This document shows, piece by piece, positions 36,908-45,380 of a stretch of 64,000 nucleotides of DNA (its first letter is position 1; each line of letters begins with the position of its first letter). This stretch comes from Epilithonimonas caeni DSM 17710 (GTDB lineage: Bacteria; Bacteroidota; Bacteroidia; Flavobacteriales; Weeksellaceae): NCBI RefSeq assembly GCF_000426465.1, contig NZ_AUFK01000013.1:62001-126000 (forward strand), given 5' to 3'. The notes beneath the pieces were generated by a model. The model was given only the letters and a program-made list of their open reading frames with translations. It had not been told where the DNA came from and searched no databases. The position numbers and the translations under genes are program-made.

Positions 36908-37246
36908 TTAAAAATCATATTCTTCTTTCTCTTCTGTTGGCAAAGATTTAATAAAGTTATCAAACTCTTGTCCATCATAATTACTGTTGGCACCGTAAGA
37001 ATCTATAATCATCGCCTTGTTTCCGTAAACATCTTCTACAAGATATAAGGCAACATTGTCCGCCGGGTCACTCGCCCCCTCGAACCTGTAAGTGCGGATA
37101 ATTTTCAGGTCTTCGGCTCGATATGCTTTTTGCGTACTATGAATGACGAATTGTTTTTTGTCATTCATTATGATTTCATCCGTAATTCCTTTTTCTCTTA
37201 GCTTCTCCATGACCTGGGAGAGCGTAAGCATTGATCTAGTGCTCAT
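36908..37246 (-). CDS. Small conserved hypothetical (often mislabelled PRPP synthetase)
   Basis: A 112-residue soluble protein with no signal peptide or membrane helix. The segments YRFEGASDPADNVALYLVED and YGNKAMIIDSYGANS match my recollection of a small Bacteroidetes family sometimes labelled phosphoribosylpyrophosphate synthetase. It has no PRPP-binding loop and cannot be that enzyme. Function unknown. It converges on the AsmA-like gene, sharing the terminator. Confidence 0.62.
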   Translation of the reverse strand: MSTRSMLTLSQVMEKLREKGITDEIIMNDKKQFVIHSTQKAYRAEDLKIIRTYRFEGASDPADNVALYLVEDVYGNKAMIIDSYGANSNYDGQEFDNFIKSLPTEEKEEYDF

Positions 37247-37304
37247 AATAATATTTTTTTGGATTGATAAGTAGAGATAAACAAATCGTGAACCAAAAAA
37301 ACAA

Positions 37305-37331
37305 AAGACTTTACAAGTGATGTAAAGTCTT
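37305..37331 (-). terminator. Terminator after the 87-residue secreted-peptide gene
   Basis: A perfect 10-bp stem (AAGACTTTAC with GTAAAGTCTT) has a 7-base loop. On the minus strand it is followed by a T-rich tail. Confidence 0.75.
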
Positions 37332-37390
37332 AAAAAAATAAAAGTTATGAAAAATTAAATTGTCCCTCTCTTCTTCATCGATTAGGAAAA

Positions 37391-37654
37391 TTATTTGTTT
37401 ACCTTATAACGTTTATCCGGCGTGCCGTCTTTTTTTAATGTTTTGGCCGCTTTGTAACGTTTATCAGGGGTTCCGTCTTTTTTTAGTTTAACATCTGGTG
37501 TGTTTGCCACTTTCGCAGCCTGAGCCTCTACGGATCTAGTAGCTTTCTTTTCTGTTTTTTTAGCTTCTTTTTTTGCAGTAGCCGGCACTGTGGTTTGCGC
37601 TGTTGCCAGTCCCACTCCGAAGGTAAGTAGCAATGCTGTGAATAAATTTTTCAT
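37391..37654 (-). CDS. Small secreted basic protein with tandem repeats
   Basis: An 87-residue product with a signal peptide MKNLFTALLLTFGVGLATAQ and a Lys/Ala-rich mature part (AKKEAKKTEKKATRS), then two copies of LKKDGTPDKRYK separated by four residues (AAKT). The mature protein is very basic. Such Lys-rich, GTPDKR-repeat proteins occur in Chryseobacterium-type genomes as far as I recall; their role is unknown. It has its own promoter and terminator. Confidence 0.78.
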   Translation of the reverse strand: MKNLFTALLLTFGVGLATAQTTVPATAKKEAKKTEKKATRSVEAQAAKVANTPDVKLKKDGTPDKRYKAAKTLKKDGTPDKRYKVNK

Positions 37655-37676
37655 TTTCAGTGTTGTTTTGGTTTGA

Positions 37677-37684
37677 CAAATTTA
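37677..37684 (-). promoter_or_regulatory. -7 element for the small secreted-repeat gene
   Basis: On the minus strand TAAATTTG matches TAnnTTTG, 22 bases before the ATG. Confidence 0.45.
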
Positions 37685-37752
37685 TATTAAAAATCATTCT
37701 AAAATTAAGAATAAAAAACTTTAACCAGAAATTATAACAACTTAAAAACGCC

Positions 37753-38367
37753 TTAAAAATTAATACGATAGGCTAGACCGATATTCAGTAATGTTGCTTT
37801 GGAATAATATTTCTCGATGTCTGGATTCTGATTCCCGATTTTAGAATTATAGAAATTAAGTCTTGTATTAAGGACGATCTGCTGCGTTCCGTTGTCGTCC
37901 AAAGTATAGATAGCTTTTGCGCCCAGATTCAAACCGCCGTTTCCTTCGGAGAAATCCCCACGATTATCCAGGTAAGGACTTTTCATCCGGTAAGTGCTGT
38001 AACCCAAGATTTCCTCCACAAAAAAAACTTCCGTGATTTTGTCCTGATGGAAAATGTACCAGTCAAAATTATTCATCGACGGCGACCCAAGATAGCCAAA
38101 TAATTCCGGTGCTTTGACATTAGCCAGAAAATAAGTGTACTCAACGCCCAATCCGAAGTTTTTATAGAGATTGATATTTCCACCCATCCCGAATCCATAA
38201 AAATACTCGAAGGCATCTTTCATAAAATTGTTTCCGAGCGATGTCATCACTTTCACGTGAGGTTCGAGAGAGTATTTTACATTTTCCGTCCAGTCTTGTG
38301 TTTTCCTTCTTTGCGAAAAAGTTGAAATCGAAATCACAACGAAAGAAAAGAGTAAGGTTTTCTTCAT
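37753..38367 (-). CDS. Outer-membrane beta-barrel protein
   Basis: A 204-residue exported protein. The signal is MKKTLLFSFVVISISTFSQ, followed by alternating hydrophobic strands with FGMGGNINLYKNFGLGVEYTY, and the C-terminus ATLLNIGLAYRINF has a terminal Phe as in porins. It is not assignable to a named family. Its ATG overlaps the TAA of the upstream lipoprotein gene by one base (TAATG), so the two are translationally coupled. Confidence 0.7.
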   Translation of the reverse strand: MKKTLLFSFVVISISTFSQRRKTQDWTENVKYSLEPHVKVMTSLGNNFMKDAFEYFYGFGMGGNINLYKNFGLGVEYTYFLANVKAPELFGYLGSPSMNNFDWYIFHQDKITEVFFVEEILGYSTYRMKSPYLDNRGDFSEGNGGLNLGAKAIYTLDDNGTQQIVLNTRLNFYNSKIGNQNPDIEKYYSKATLLNIGLAYRINF

Positions 38368-38744
38368 TATCTCAAAGTTATATCATTGAAAATAATGTAA
38401 GTCACGCCCTCAGGAATTTCGATACTAAGCGAATCGCTGGAGATTTTGCAACCTTGGGTGTCGGTAGAAAAAGATCTTATCTTGGAGTTCTTCAGTTGTA
38501 ATTTATATATGCCTTTGTCATAAGGGCCGGCAAGCACAAAACTTCCGCTTTCTTTCGGGAAAGTTTCTGCGATGATCTTTTTGTCTTTAACAAGATGAAT
38601 TGGGTCTTCCAAAAACTTGGCATCGGAATAAGTGACTTTCCCTTCTACATAAGCACGGAAAATGGATGCATCGTCTTCTTTACATTGTACCAAAAGAAGA
38701 AAAAGCACACAAAAAATGGCTTGTATTTTGAAACGGAATTTCAA
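38367..38744 (-). CDS. Small lipoprotein with Ig-like fold
   Basis: A 125-residue lipoprotein if translation starts at the TTG at 38744. The longer frame runs through the mfd promoter and also starts with TTG, and no ATG gives a signal peptide. MKFRFKIQAIFCVLFLLLVQC ends in a lipobox Cys (residue 21). The mature part is beta-rich, with GSFVLAGPYDKGIYKLQLKN, like a carboxypeptidase-regulatory or transthyretin-type Ig domain. Coupled to the outer-membrane protein gene downstream. Function unknown. Confidence 0.6.
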   Translation of the reverse strand: MKFRFKIQAIFCVLFLLLVQCKEDDASIFRAYVEGKVTYSDAKFLEDPIHLVKDKKIIAETFPKESGSFVLAGPYDKGIYKLQLKNSKIRSFSTDTQGCKISSDSLSIEIPEGVTYIIFNDITLR

Positions 38745-38795
38745 GCGCTCATAGTTTAAGGATGTAAAATTAAAACTAATTTTTTTGAAAAATAG

Positions 38796-38803
38796 TATCT
38801 TTG
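38796..38803 (+). promoter_or_regulatory. mfd -7 promoter element
   Basis: TATCTTTG is an exact TAnnTTTG. It implies a start near 38809 and a 5' leader of about 54 bases before the mfd ATG at 38863. Confidence 0.55.
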
Positions 38804-38813
38804 TAACAAATAA

Positions 38814-38843
38814 CGATTCCGAAATTTTCTCGGAATCGCTTTT
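38814..38843 (+). promoter_or_regulatory. Hairpin and T-tract in the mfd leader
   Basis: CGATTCCGA (38814-38822) pairs perfectly with TCGGAATCG (38830-38838) around a 7-base loop, followed by CTTTTTG. It resembles a transcription attenuator just after the probable start site. Confidence 0.55.
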
Positions 38844-38862
38844 TGCGTTTATACCTACATTA

Positions 38863-41800
38863 ATGGAATTAAAAAAAATCAATCAAAATCTGCTTCCGGA
38901 CTTGCTTCAGAAACAATTCGGGAATGAGATTTTTTCTCAATTAAATAACAATCAACATATTTCGGTCAAAGGAAGTGCTGGTTCTGCGGTTTCAATTTTG
39001 GCTTCGGAACTTTTCTTGACTCAGAAAAAAACGATTCTTTATCTTGTTGATGATAAAGAAGATGCGCTTTACATCAATGCAGAAATGGAAGATCTGCTGG
39101 GAAAAGAAAATGTCCTTTATTTTCCCGCAACACATCTTGAACCGTATCAGGTCGAGAAAACTCAGAATGCGAATCTGGTTCTGAGAACCGAGGTTATCAA
39201 TAAACTTAATTCCGGAAATGCTCCGAAAGTGATTGTAGCTTTTGTCGGCGCTTTGTCAGAAAAAGTTCTGAAGAAAGAAGATTTCAAAGCGATTTCTCAT
39301 CAGATAAAAGTTGGTGACCAACTGGACTTTGATTTTGTGGACGAATTGCTGAATCATTATCAATTTAACCAAACCGACTTTGTTTCCGAGCCTGGAGAAT
39401 TTTCCGTCCGAGGTGGAATCGTGGATGTTTTTTCTTTCTCTAATGAAAAGCCTTATCGTATCACATTTTTCGGAAACGAGGTGGAAAGCATCAAAACTTT
39501 CGATATAGAATCTCAGCTTTCTATTGATAAAATATCGGAGTTTCAATTGGTTTCCAATATGAATTTTTCGGTTTCGGGAAGCAAGGTTTCTTTTCTTGAT
39601 ATTTTGCCGGATGACAGTTTTATGGTTTCAAAAAATCTTTATCTTTCGACCAAAAGAATAAGAGACTTTTACGAAAGATCATTAGAAAAATTCGAAACGC
39701 TGAGTAAAGATATCAAACACCGGACACCGGAAGAGCTATTCATTTCTGAACCGGAGTTTCATAACAAATTAATCAAATTCAGAACGATTGATTTCAGTTC
39801 TCAAACTTTCAAACTCCCGAACTCTCAAACTCTCGAACTCAATCAAACACAACAACCGAGTTTTCATAAGAACTTCGAAATGTTGATTCAGGATCTGGAA
39901 GATAAACAGAGTCAAGGATTTGACACTTGGATTTCCTTCTCATCGGAGAAGCAAAAAGAAAGACTGGAATCGATTTTTGAAGAATTGGAACATGAGATTC
40001 CTTTTAAAAGTTTCAGATCCGAACTTCACGAAGGTTTTGTGGATGCTGAAAATAAAATTCTGGTTTATACCGACCATCAGATTTTTGACCGATATCAGCG
40101 CTACAAATCCAAAGACACTTTTGCAAAGTCGGAACAACTGACACTCAAAGATCTAATGTCTTTGAAAGTTGGCGATTACATTGCGCATATCGACCACGGG
40201 ATTGGGAAATTTATGGGATTAGTGAAAGTCAATAATGACGGGAAAATCCAGGAATGTTTCAAACTGAGTTATAAAAATGGAGACTTGCTTTATGTGAGTA
40301 TTCATTCACTTCATAAAATTTCAAAATATAACGGTCCGGACGGAAAAGAAATCGTTCTCAGCAAGCTCGGTTCGCCTGCTTGGAAATCCCTGAAACAGAA
40401 GACGAAAGCCAGAGTCAAGCAAATCGCTTTTGATTTGATAAAACTCTATGCGGAAAGAAAAACCGCTAAAGGCTTCCAATATTCACCGGATTCTTATCTT
40501 CAAAATGAGTTGGAAGCAAGTTTCCTTTACGAAGATACGCCAGACCAGGAAAAAGCGACCATTGATGTCAAAAAAGATATGGAAGATGAAGGTGTGATGG
40601 ACCGATTGATCTGTGGTGACGTTGGATTTGGAAAGACAGAAGTTGCGATTCGTGCGGCGTTCAAAGCTGCGACGGACAGTAAACAAGTCGCAATTCTGGT
40701 TCCGACCACGATTCTGGCTTTCCAGCATTACAGAAGTTTCAAAGAACGTTTAAAGGATTTCCCTGTCAATATTTCTTATTTAAATCGATTCCGAACGGCG
40801 AAGCAGAAATCGGAAACCAAAGAAGGTCTTAAAAACGGTAAAATTGACATCGTCATCGGAACACATCAGTTGGTTGGTAAAGATATCAAGTTCAAGGATT
40901 TAGGCTTATTGATCATTGATGAGGAACATAAATTCGGAGTTTCGGTAAAAGATAAATTGAAGACGATGAAAACCAATGTCGATACGTTGACATTGACCGC
41001 AACGCCAATTCCCAGAACGTTGCAATTCTCATTGATGGCCGCGAGAGATTTATCCGTTATCAAAACACCACCGCCAAACCGTCAGCCCGTTGATACGAGC
41101 ATTGTTGGCTTTAATGAAGAGATTCTGCGTGATGCGATCTCTTACGAATTGCAAAGAGACGGACAGGTTTATTTCATCAATAACAGAATCGAAAATCTGA
41201 AAGACATTGCCGGATTGATTCAGCGTTTGGTTCCTGATGCAAGAGTGATCACCGGTCACGGACAAATGGACGGAAAACAAATGGAGCAGAATATCCTCGA
41301 TTTTATGGAAGGAAAATATGATGTTCTTGTAGCGACAACAATCGTAGAAAGTGGTGTTGACGTTCCGAATGCGAATACGATTTTCATCAATGATGCGCAT
41401 AGATTCGGAATGGCGGATCTGCACCAGATGCGCGGAAGAGTCGGGCGAAGCAACAGAAAGGCATTTTGTTATCTGATAACGCCTCCGTTTGATATGATGA
41501 CTTCCGATGCGAGAAAACGATTGGAAGCAATTGAACAATTCTCGGATTTGGGAAGTGGTTTCCAGATTGCGATGAAGGATCTGGAAATCCGTGGTGCAGG
41601 CGATTTGTTGGGTGGAGAGCAGAGTGGATTTATCAACGAAATGGGATTTGAGACTTATCAGAAAATGATGCAGGAAGCTTTGGAAGAACTGAAAGATGAT
41701 GAGAATTTTGAGAATCTTTTCGAAAATGAAGAGGAAAGAAACAAGCTCATCAAATCCACAAAAGAAGTGAACATCGACACAGATTTGGAATTGATGTTAC

Positions 41801-42210
41801 CGGATGATTATGTGAGTTCAACGGAAGAACGTTTATCACTCTATCAAAAACTTGCTGAAATCCAAAATGCGAAAGAGTTACAGGCTTTTGAAAATGAGTT
41901 GAAAGACCGGTTCGGAGAATTGCCAAGCGAAGCCATTAATCTTCTGAAATCTGTGGAACTGAAATGGCTGGCGGCGGAAATTGGATTTGATAAATTGGTG
42001 GTGAAGAATAAAGTTTTCCTCGGATATTTCCCTGCGAATCCTCAGGATAAATTCTACCAAAGTGAAAAATTCAAAAAAATCATATCTTATCTCACACAAA
42101 ATCCGGCAGAAGCGACGTTAAAAGAAAAGAACAACCAGCTGATGATGCGGAAAGATAACGTGAAAAATGTGGATGAGGTGAATCTGGTTTTGAATAGGAT
42201 TTTGGGTTAA
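38863..42210 (+). CDS. mfd: Transcription-repair coupling factor Mfd
   Basis: DNA translocase that pushes stalled RNA polymerase off DNA and recruits UvrA. The start is the ATG at 38863 (MELKKINQN), because the longer frame begins with TTG inside the promoter. This gives 1115 residues. UvrB-like N-terminal domains contain FPATHLEPYQVEK and RGGIVDVFSF. The RNA-polymerase-interaction domain begins near GDYIAHIDHGIGKF. The helicase motor has Walker A CGDVGFGKTEVA (K591), DEEHKFG, TLTATPIPRTLQFS and QMRGRVGRSNRKAFCYL. The C-terminal TRCF domain is present. Confidence 0.96.
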   Translation: MELKKINQNLLPDLLQKQFGNEIFSQLNNNQHISVKGSAGSAVSILASELFLTQKKTILYLVDDKEDALYINAEMEDLLGKENVLYFPATHLEPYQVEKTQNANLVLRTEVINKLNSGNAPKVIVAFVGALSEKVLKKEDFKAISHQIKVGDQLDFDFVDELLNHYQFNQTDFVSEPGEFSVRGGIVDVFSFSNEKPYRITFFGNEVESIKTFDIESQLSIDKISEFQLVSNMNFSVSGSKVSFLDILPDDSFMVSKNLYLSTKRIRDFYERSLEKFETLSKDIKHRTPEELFISEPEFHNKLIKFRTIDFSSQTFKLPNSQTLELNQTQQPSFHKNFEMLIQDLEDKQSQGFDTWISFSSEKQKERLESIFEELEHEIPFKSFRSELHEGFVDAENKILVYTDHQIFDRYQRYKSKDTFAKSEQLTLKDLMSLKVGDYIAHIDHGIGKFMGLVKVNNDGKIQECFKLSYKNGDLLYVSIHSLHKISKYNGPDGKEIVLSKLGSPAWKSLKQKTKARVKQIAFDLIKLYAERKTAKGFQYSPDSYLQNELEASFLYEDTPDQEKATIDVKKDMEDEGVMDRLICGDVGFGKTEVAIRAAFKAATDSKQVAILVPTTILAFQHYRSFKERLKDFPVNISYLNRFRTAKQKSETKEGLKNGKIDIVIGTHQLVGKDIKFKDLGLLIIDEEHKFGVSVKDKLKTMKTNVDTLTLTATPIPRTLQFSLMAARDLSVIKTPPPNRQPVDTSIVGFNEEILRDAISYELQRDGQVYFINNRIENLKDIAGLIQRLVPDARVITGHGQMDGKQMEQNILDFMEGKYDVLVATTIVESGVDVPNANTIFINDAHRFGMADLHQMRGRVGRSNRKAFCYLITPPFDMMTSDARKRLEAIEQFSDLGSGFQIAMKDLEIRGAGDLLGGEQSGFINEMGFETYQKMMQEALEELKDDENFENLFENEEERNKLIKSTKEVNIDTDLELMLPDDYVSSTEERLSLYQKLAEIQNAKELQAFENELKDRFGELPSEAINLLKSVELKWLAAEIGFDKLVVKNKVFLGYFPANPQDKFYQSEKFKKIISYLTQNPAEATLKEKNNQLMMRKDNVKNVDEVNLVLNRILG

Positions 42211-42217
42211 AATTGAT

Positions 42218-42225
42218 TATATTTG
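42218..42225 (+). promoter_or_regulatory. -7 element for the toxin-antitoxin pair
   Basis: TATATTTG is an exact TAnnTTTG, 18 bases before the antitoxin ATG at 42244. Confidence 0.5.
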
Positions 42226-42243
42226 ATTAATAAAATTTTAGAA

Positions 42244-42489
42244 ATGAACATTTTAACAATAAGAACAGAAAACCCGAATTTACTTTCTTTGGTAAAAGAT
42301 TTTCTGAAAAAATATAAAGAAATCGAAATTATAGAAGATGAGATTTCTGAAGATAAGTTGAAAATCTATCTTGAAAATATCCGAGAAAAAGCCAATAAAG
42401 AAAACTCCATTGATTCCAAGGAGATGAAGGATAAGTTCTTCCAAAAATTATGCGAATTAGATACACTAAAGAAGCAGAAGAATCTTTAA
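42244..42489 (+). CDS. Putative antitoxin of a ParE-type module
   Basis: An 81-residue acidic/helical protein. The ATG at 42244 (MNILTIRTENPNLL) is chosen because the longer frame begins with a TTG inside the promoter box. The N-terminus is strand-like and the rest is charged coil (KLKIYLENIREKANKENS). Its last 40 bases overlap the start of the ParE-like toxin gene. It matches no antitoxin DNA-binding fold that I can name, so its role is inferred from position, size and overlap. Confidence 0.65.
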   Translation: MNILTIRTENPNLLSLVKDFLKKYKEIEIIEDEISEDKLKIYLENIREKANKENSIDSKEMKDKFFQKLCELDTLKKQKNL

Positions 42490-42743
42490 TCGAAATTGCA
42501 GAATTTCTCTATTACAGATGGACGGAAAACGAGATTCGAGATTTGTATGCTGAACTGGAAACAGTTTTGGAAAATGTGTCTCAAAATCTGGTTGTTTATG
42601 AAAAGTTTTCAGAAAATATATTTCAAGCTTTGATTGGAAACAGAAATGTGAAATTTTATTTCTCGGTCAATCAGGATGAAATACTGGTTCTTTTTTTTCT
42701 TAATTGCAGGCAAAATCCAGACAGACTTGATTTTTTGAAATAA
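42450..42743 (+). CDS. ParE/RelE family toxin
   Basis: A 97-residue toxin of the ParE/RelE superfamily. The N-terminus MRIRYTKEAEESLIEIAEFLYYRW matches the family's first strand and helix, with typical later segments ENIFQALIGNRNVKFYF and ILVLFFLNCRQNPDRL near the C-terminus. ParE toxins inhibit gyrase; RelE cleaves mRNA. The sequence suits the ParE side, but this is not decisive. It overlaps the antitoxin gene by 40 bases, indicating coupled translation. Confidence 0.78.
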   Translation: MRIRYTKEAEESLIEIAEFLYYRWTENEIRDLYAELETVLENVSQNLVVYEKFSENIFQALIGNRNVKFYFSVNQDEILVLFFLNCRQNPDRLDFLK

Positions 42744-42756
42744 AGAATAATTCTTA

Positions 42757-43749
42757 ATGAATCAATCTCTATTTAACGTTTGTAAAAGAAAATTCATTCT
42801 ATTGTTTTTAACAACAATGGTTTCTCTCTGCAACGCCCAAATCCTGAAATATCATTACGACAAGGAAATGACTTTTCTAAGTGAAGCAGATAACGAAGCT
42901 GGGATTTCTGTGAGATTTAATTCTAAAGACAAATCGGTTCCTGTTTATTCCATTGGATTTGATTCTGAGAAAAAATCAATCAGAAATACGATCAATTTCT
43001 ATTACACTTACAGGAATAATATCTACAGGATGGATGGCATTCTGTACAACAAAAAATTTGGGGCCGCCAACGGTTTTCGAACTTACAGCGCTTCATCGCC
43101 AGTCCGTTATTTCAAAAAGGCTTCGGATACTTTGTATGAATACAATTCCTATCGAGATTTGGAAAAAAGGATTGCAACAGACAAAGACGGAACCAAAATC
43201 GAACTGTTTGTCGCGAATCTAAAAGATAATATCGATTATTCTGAACCTGCGTTGTTTTACCTTTCGGAACATTATGGAATTTCGCCAGGTTTGGGAAAAG
43301 GTGAGATTGTGGTTTATGCAAATTATATCTTTAATAATAATTACAGTTCGGGAGATTTTGTAAAAATGAAAGATATTGATGAGGACTTGTACCTCAACAA
43401 AGAACAAATCGAATCTCTCATTGATAACAAATATCGGGAGTTTATAACAAAAATGGAGCCTGACAAGAAACCTATCTATTGTTCTGTAACATCATTTGGC
43501 AAAAATGTGGATGAAAAAACAACCGAAGAGCTGAATGATTTCCTCGGCAATATCTGCGAATGCTATGATCTGTGGAATAAACAGGAAACCAATGAGAATT
43601 TCAAAAGATATTTTGATTCTGAAATCAAAAGAAGATCTGAAATTTATAACAAAAATAGAACTCTAAATGAGAAACAACTGAAAACTTATCTTGAAGAATT
43701 GAATCAGCTTAAAAGTCAAAATTCATTAGAAAGTTTTGATTACAAATAG
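42757..43749 (+). CDS. Secreted protein of unknown function
   Basis: A 330-residue exported protein. The signal is KFILLFLTTMVSLCNAQ, preceded by a basic N-terminus. The mature part has no family that I recognise. It contains repeated YxxxY/Asn-rich strands (NFYYTYRNNIYRMDGILY), LSEHYGISPGLGKGEI and a charged C-terminal helix (LNEKQLKTYLEELNQLKSQN). It follows the toxin gene by 13 bases but has a different character, so it may be independent. Confidence 0.6.
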   Translation: MNQSLFNVCKRKFILLFLTTMVSLCNAQILKYHYDKEMTFLSEADNEAGISVRFNSKDKSVPVYSIGFDSEKKSIRNTINFYYTYRNNIYRMDGILYNKKFGAANGFRTYSASSPVRYFKKASDTLYEYNSYRDLEKRIATDKDGTKIELFVANLKDNIDYSEPALFYLSEHYGISPGLGKGEIVVYANYIFNNNYSSGDFVKMKDIDEDLYLNKEQIESLIDNKYREFITKMEPDKKPIYCSVTSFGKNVDEKTTEELNDFLGNICECYDLWNKQETNENFKRYFDSEIKRRSEIYNKNRTLNEKQLKTYLEELNQLKSQNSLESFDYK

Positions 43750-43781
43750 TTTCCCATAAATAATAATTAATTTTAAAAAAT

Positions 43782-43789
43782 TAACTTTG
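43782..43789 (+). promoter_or_regulatory. -7 element for the lipoprotein-pth operon
   Basis: TAACTTTG matches TAnnTTTG, 19 bases before the ATG at 43809. Confidence 0.5.
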
Positions 43790-43808
43790 CAACCAGAAAA
43801 AAGAAATA

Positions 43809-44657
43809 ATGAAAAACATTTTATATTATATTACAATTGCCTTCGGGATCTTTACACTGTCCTCTTGTGACCCCAGCCAAGATGCGAACGGCGATTTTCT
43901 GAATGGTGTGGAATATGAGACCAATCCTAATAATGGAGGCTCTGGAACGACAACCAGGCTCTTAAAACAAATGAAGTCGCATCTCAAGGATGAAGAAACG
44001 GGGCAATATGAGGATGAAAATTACACCTATAATTATACCGGAACAAAGTTGATTTCGTATACTGATGCTGATGGAGAAGTTACCAAGTTTGACTATAATA
44101 GCAGCAACAAGATCTCTAAAATGTCCAACGCTGGAGAAACTGCTGTTTTCACTTATGCCGGGACTAATCTTACTAAAGTTGTTACAGAAGTTACTGGCAT
44201 AGCAAAAATTACTGCCAATTATAGCTATTCCGGAGGAAAACTTTCGAAAATCATTTCTATTCAGGAGTATACAATTCCATTTCCTATTAAAGCATATTTC
44301 GAAACGACATATGAATTCCAAGGAGAAAACATGACGAAGTCTGTGACCAAAAATGGTATTTATAATCCTGTAACCGGAGATCTGGAAATGAGTCCGGAAA
44401 CGAATACTTTTTCTTTCACGTATGATTCAAAAAAATCACCCTACAAACTTCTTCCTTTAGAATACAACCTTTCTTTGATTGGCATAGCTCCACAAGGTGG
44501 AAATTTTCTATCCACAAACAATTCTTTAAAAACAACTGTCACCAACACGGGTGCTTCTGCAGAAGTAATATCTTTTTCGCATGCTTATGATAGTAAAAAT
44601 TATCCTACAAAAAGTACTGCCGGACAAGATTTTATCGAATATAAATATCAAGATTAA
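43809..44657 (+). CDS. YD/RHS-like lipoprotein
   Basis: A 282-residue lipoprotein. The signal MKNILYYITIAFGIFTLSSC has its lipobox Cys at residue 20. The mature region consists of beta-rich repeats in which Y-N-Y/G-T-K-L and F-D-Y-N units recur (YTYNYTGTKLISYTDADG), resembling YD/RHS-type or DUF4595-like repeat proteins. Function unknown. Its final TAA shares one base with the pth ATG, so translation is coupled. Confidence 0.7.
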   Translation: MKNILYYITIAFGIFTLSSCDPSQDANGDFLNGVEYETNPNNGGSGTTTRLLKQMKSHLKDEETGQYEDENYTYNYTGTKLISYTDADGEVTKFDYNSSNKISKMSNAGETAVFTYAGTNLTKVVTEVTGIAKITANYSYSGGKLSKIISIQEYTIPFPIKAYFETTYEFQGENMTKSVTKNGIYNPVTGDLEMSPETNTFSFTYDSKKSPYKLLPLEYNLSLIGIAPQGGNFLSTNNSLKTTVTNTGASAEVISFSHAYDSKNYPTKSTAGQDFIEYKYQD

Positions 44658-45220
44658 TGAAATATCTTATTGTCGGCATCGGGAACAAAGGGGAAGAATA
44701 TGCAGAAACCCGACACAATATCGGCTTCAAAGTGGCGGAGAAAATTGCTGAAAAGATAGAAGCCCCTTTCAGATCTTCCAACTTCGGACTACTTGCCGAA
44801 GGCAAATATAAAGGCAGAAAAGTACTTGTTCTGAAGCCTGATACCTACGTAAACCTCTCGGGCAATGCTGTCAAATTCTGGATGCAGAAAGAAAATATTC
44901 CGTTGGAAAATATTTTAATTATTACTGATGATCTGGCATTACCTTTTGGTTCATTGAGAATGAAAATGAAAGGAAGCCCGGCCGGACACAACGGACTTAA
45001 AAATATAGAAGCCGTTCTGAATACCAATCAATATACGAGACTGCGATTCGGGATCTCTGCCGAATTCAAAGATGGTCAACAGGTGGACTATGTACTTGGA
45101 AAATGGAATGAAGAGGAATACTCAAAATTGCCGGAACGAATCGAGAAGTTTTCCCAAGCTGCTTTATCTTTTGTATTTGCGGGTGTTCAGAATACAATGA
45201 GTGCTTTTAATGGGAAGTGA
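44657..45220 (+). CDS. pth: Peptidyl-tRNA hydrolase
   Basis: Releases peptide from prematurely dropped peptidyl-tRNA. It is 187 residues. N10, H20 (catalytic), the Asp at 91/92 in ITDDLALPFG and GSPAGHNGLKNI (107-118) are all in place. The one-base overlap with the lipoprotein gene implies coupled translation. Confidence 0.95.
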   Translation: MKYLIVGIGNKGEEYAETRHNIGFKVAEKIAEKIEAPFRSSNFGLLAEGKYKGRKVLVLKPDTYVNLSGNAVKFWMQKENIPLENILIITDDLALPFGSLRMKMKGSPAGHNGLKNIEAVLNTNQYTRLRFGISAEFKDGQQVDYVLGKWNEEEYSKLPERIEKFSQAALSFVFAGVQNTMSAFNGK

Positions 45221-45320
45221 CCTGATCAAATCTGTTGTTTTTCCAGAATCTATTTAGCAGACGGTCTTTTTCTGGTAAAAGCCAATAAAAAATCATTTGA
45301 GTTTATTTCACATTAAATAA

Positions 45321-45350
45321 GTAAGCCGGATAATAAATTACCCGGCCTAC
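45321..45350. terminator. Imperfect hairpin between pth and carbonic anhydrase genes
   Basis: GCCGG pairs with CCGGC, with TAA/TTA inside and GTA/TAC outside, separated by single mismatches. It lies between two converging genes. No strong T tract, so its terminator role is uncertain. Confidence 0.4.
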
Positions 45351-45380
45351 TACCCTAATTGTATGAAGAAAAAATATTTT

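Noticed and set aside
37391-37560. Repeated DNA considered as a CRISPR-like array
   Set aside because: Only two copies, and they encode the LKKDGTPDKRYK protein repeats in frame.
42757-43749. Unknown secreted gene considered as third member of the toxin-antitoxin operon
   Set aside because: It has a signal peptide and different composition; closeness alone does not support membership.
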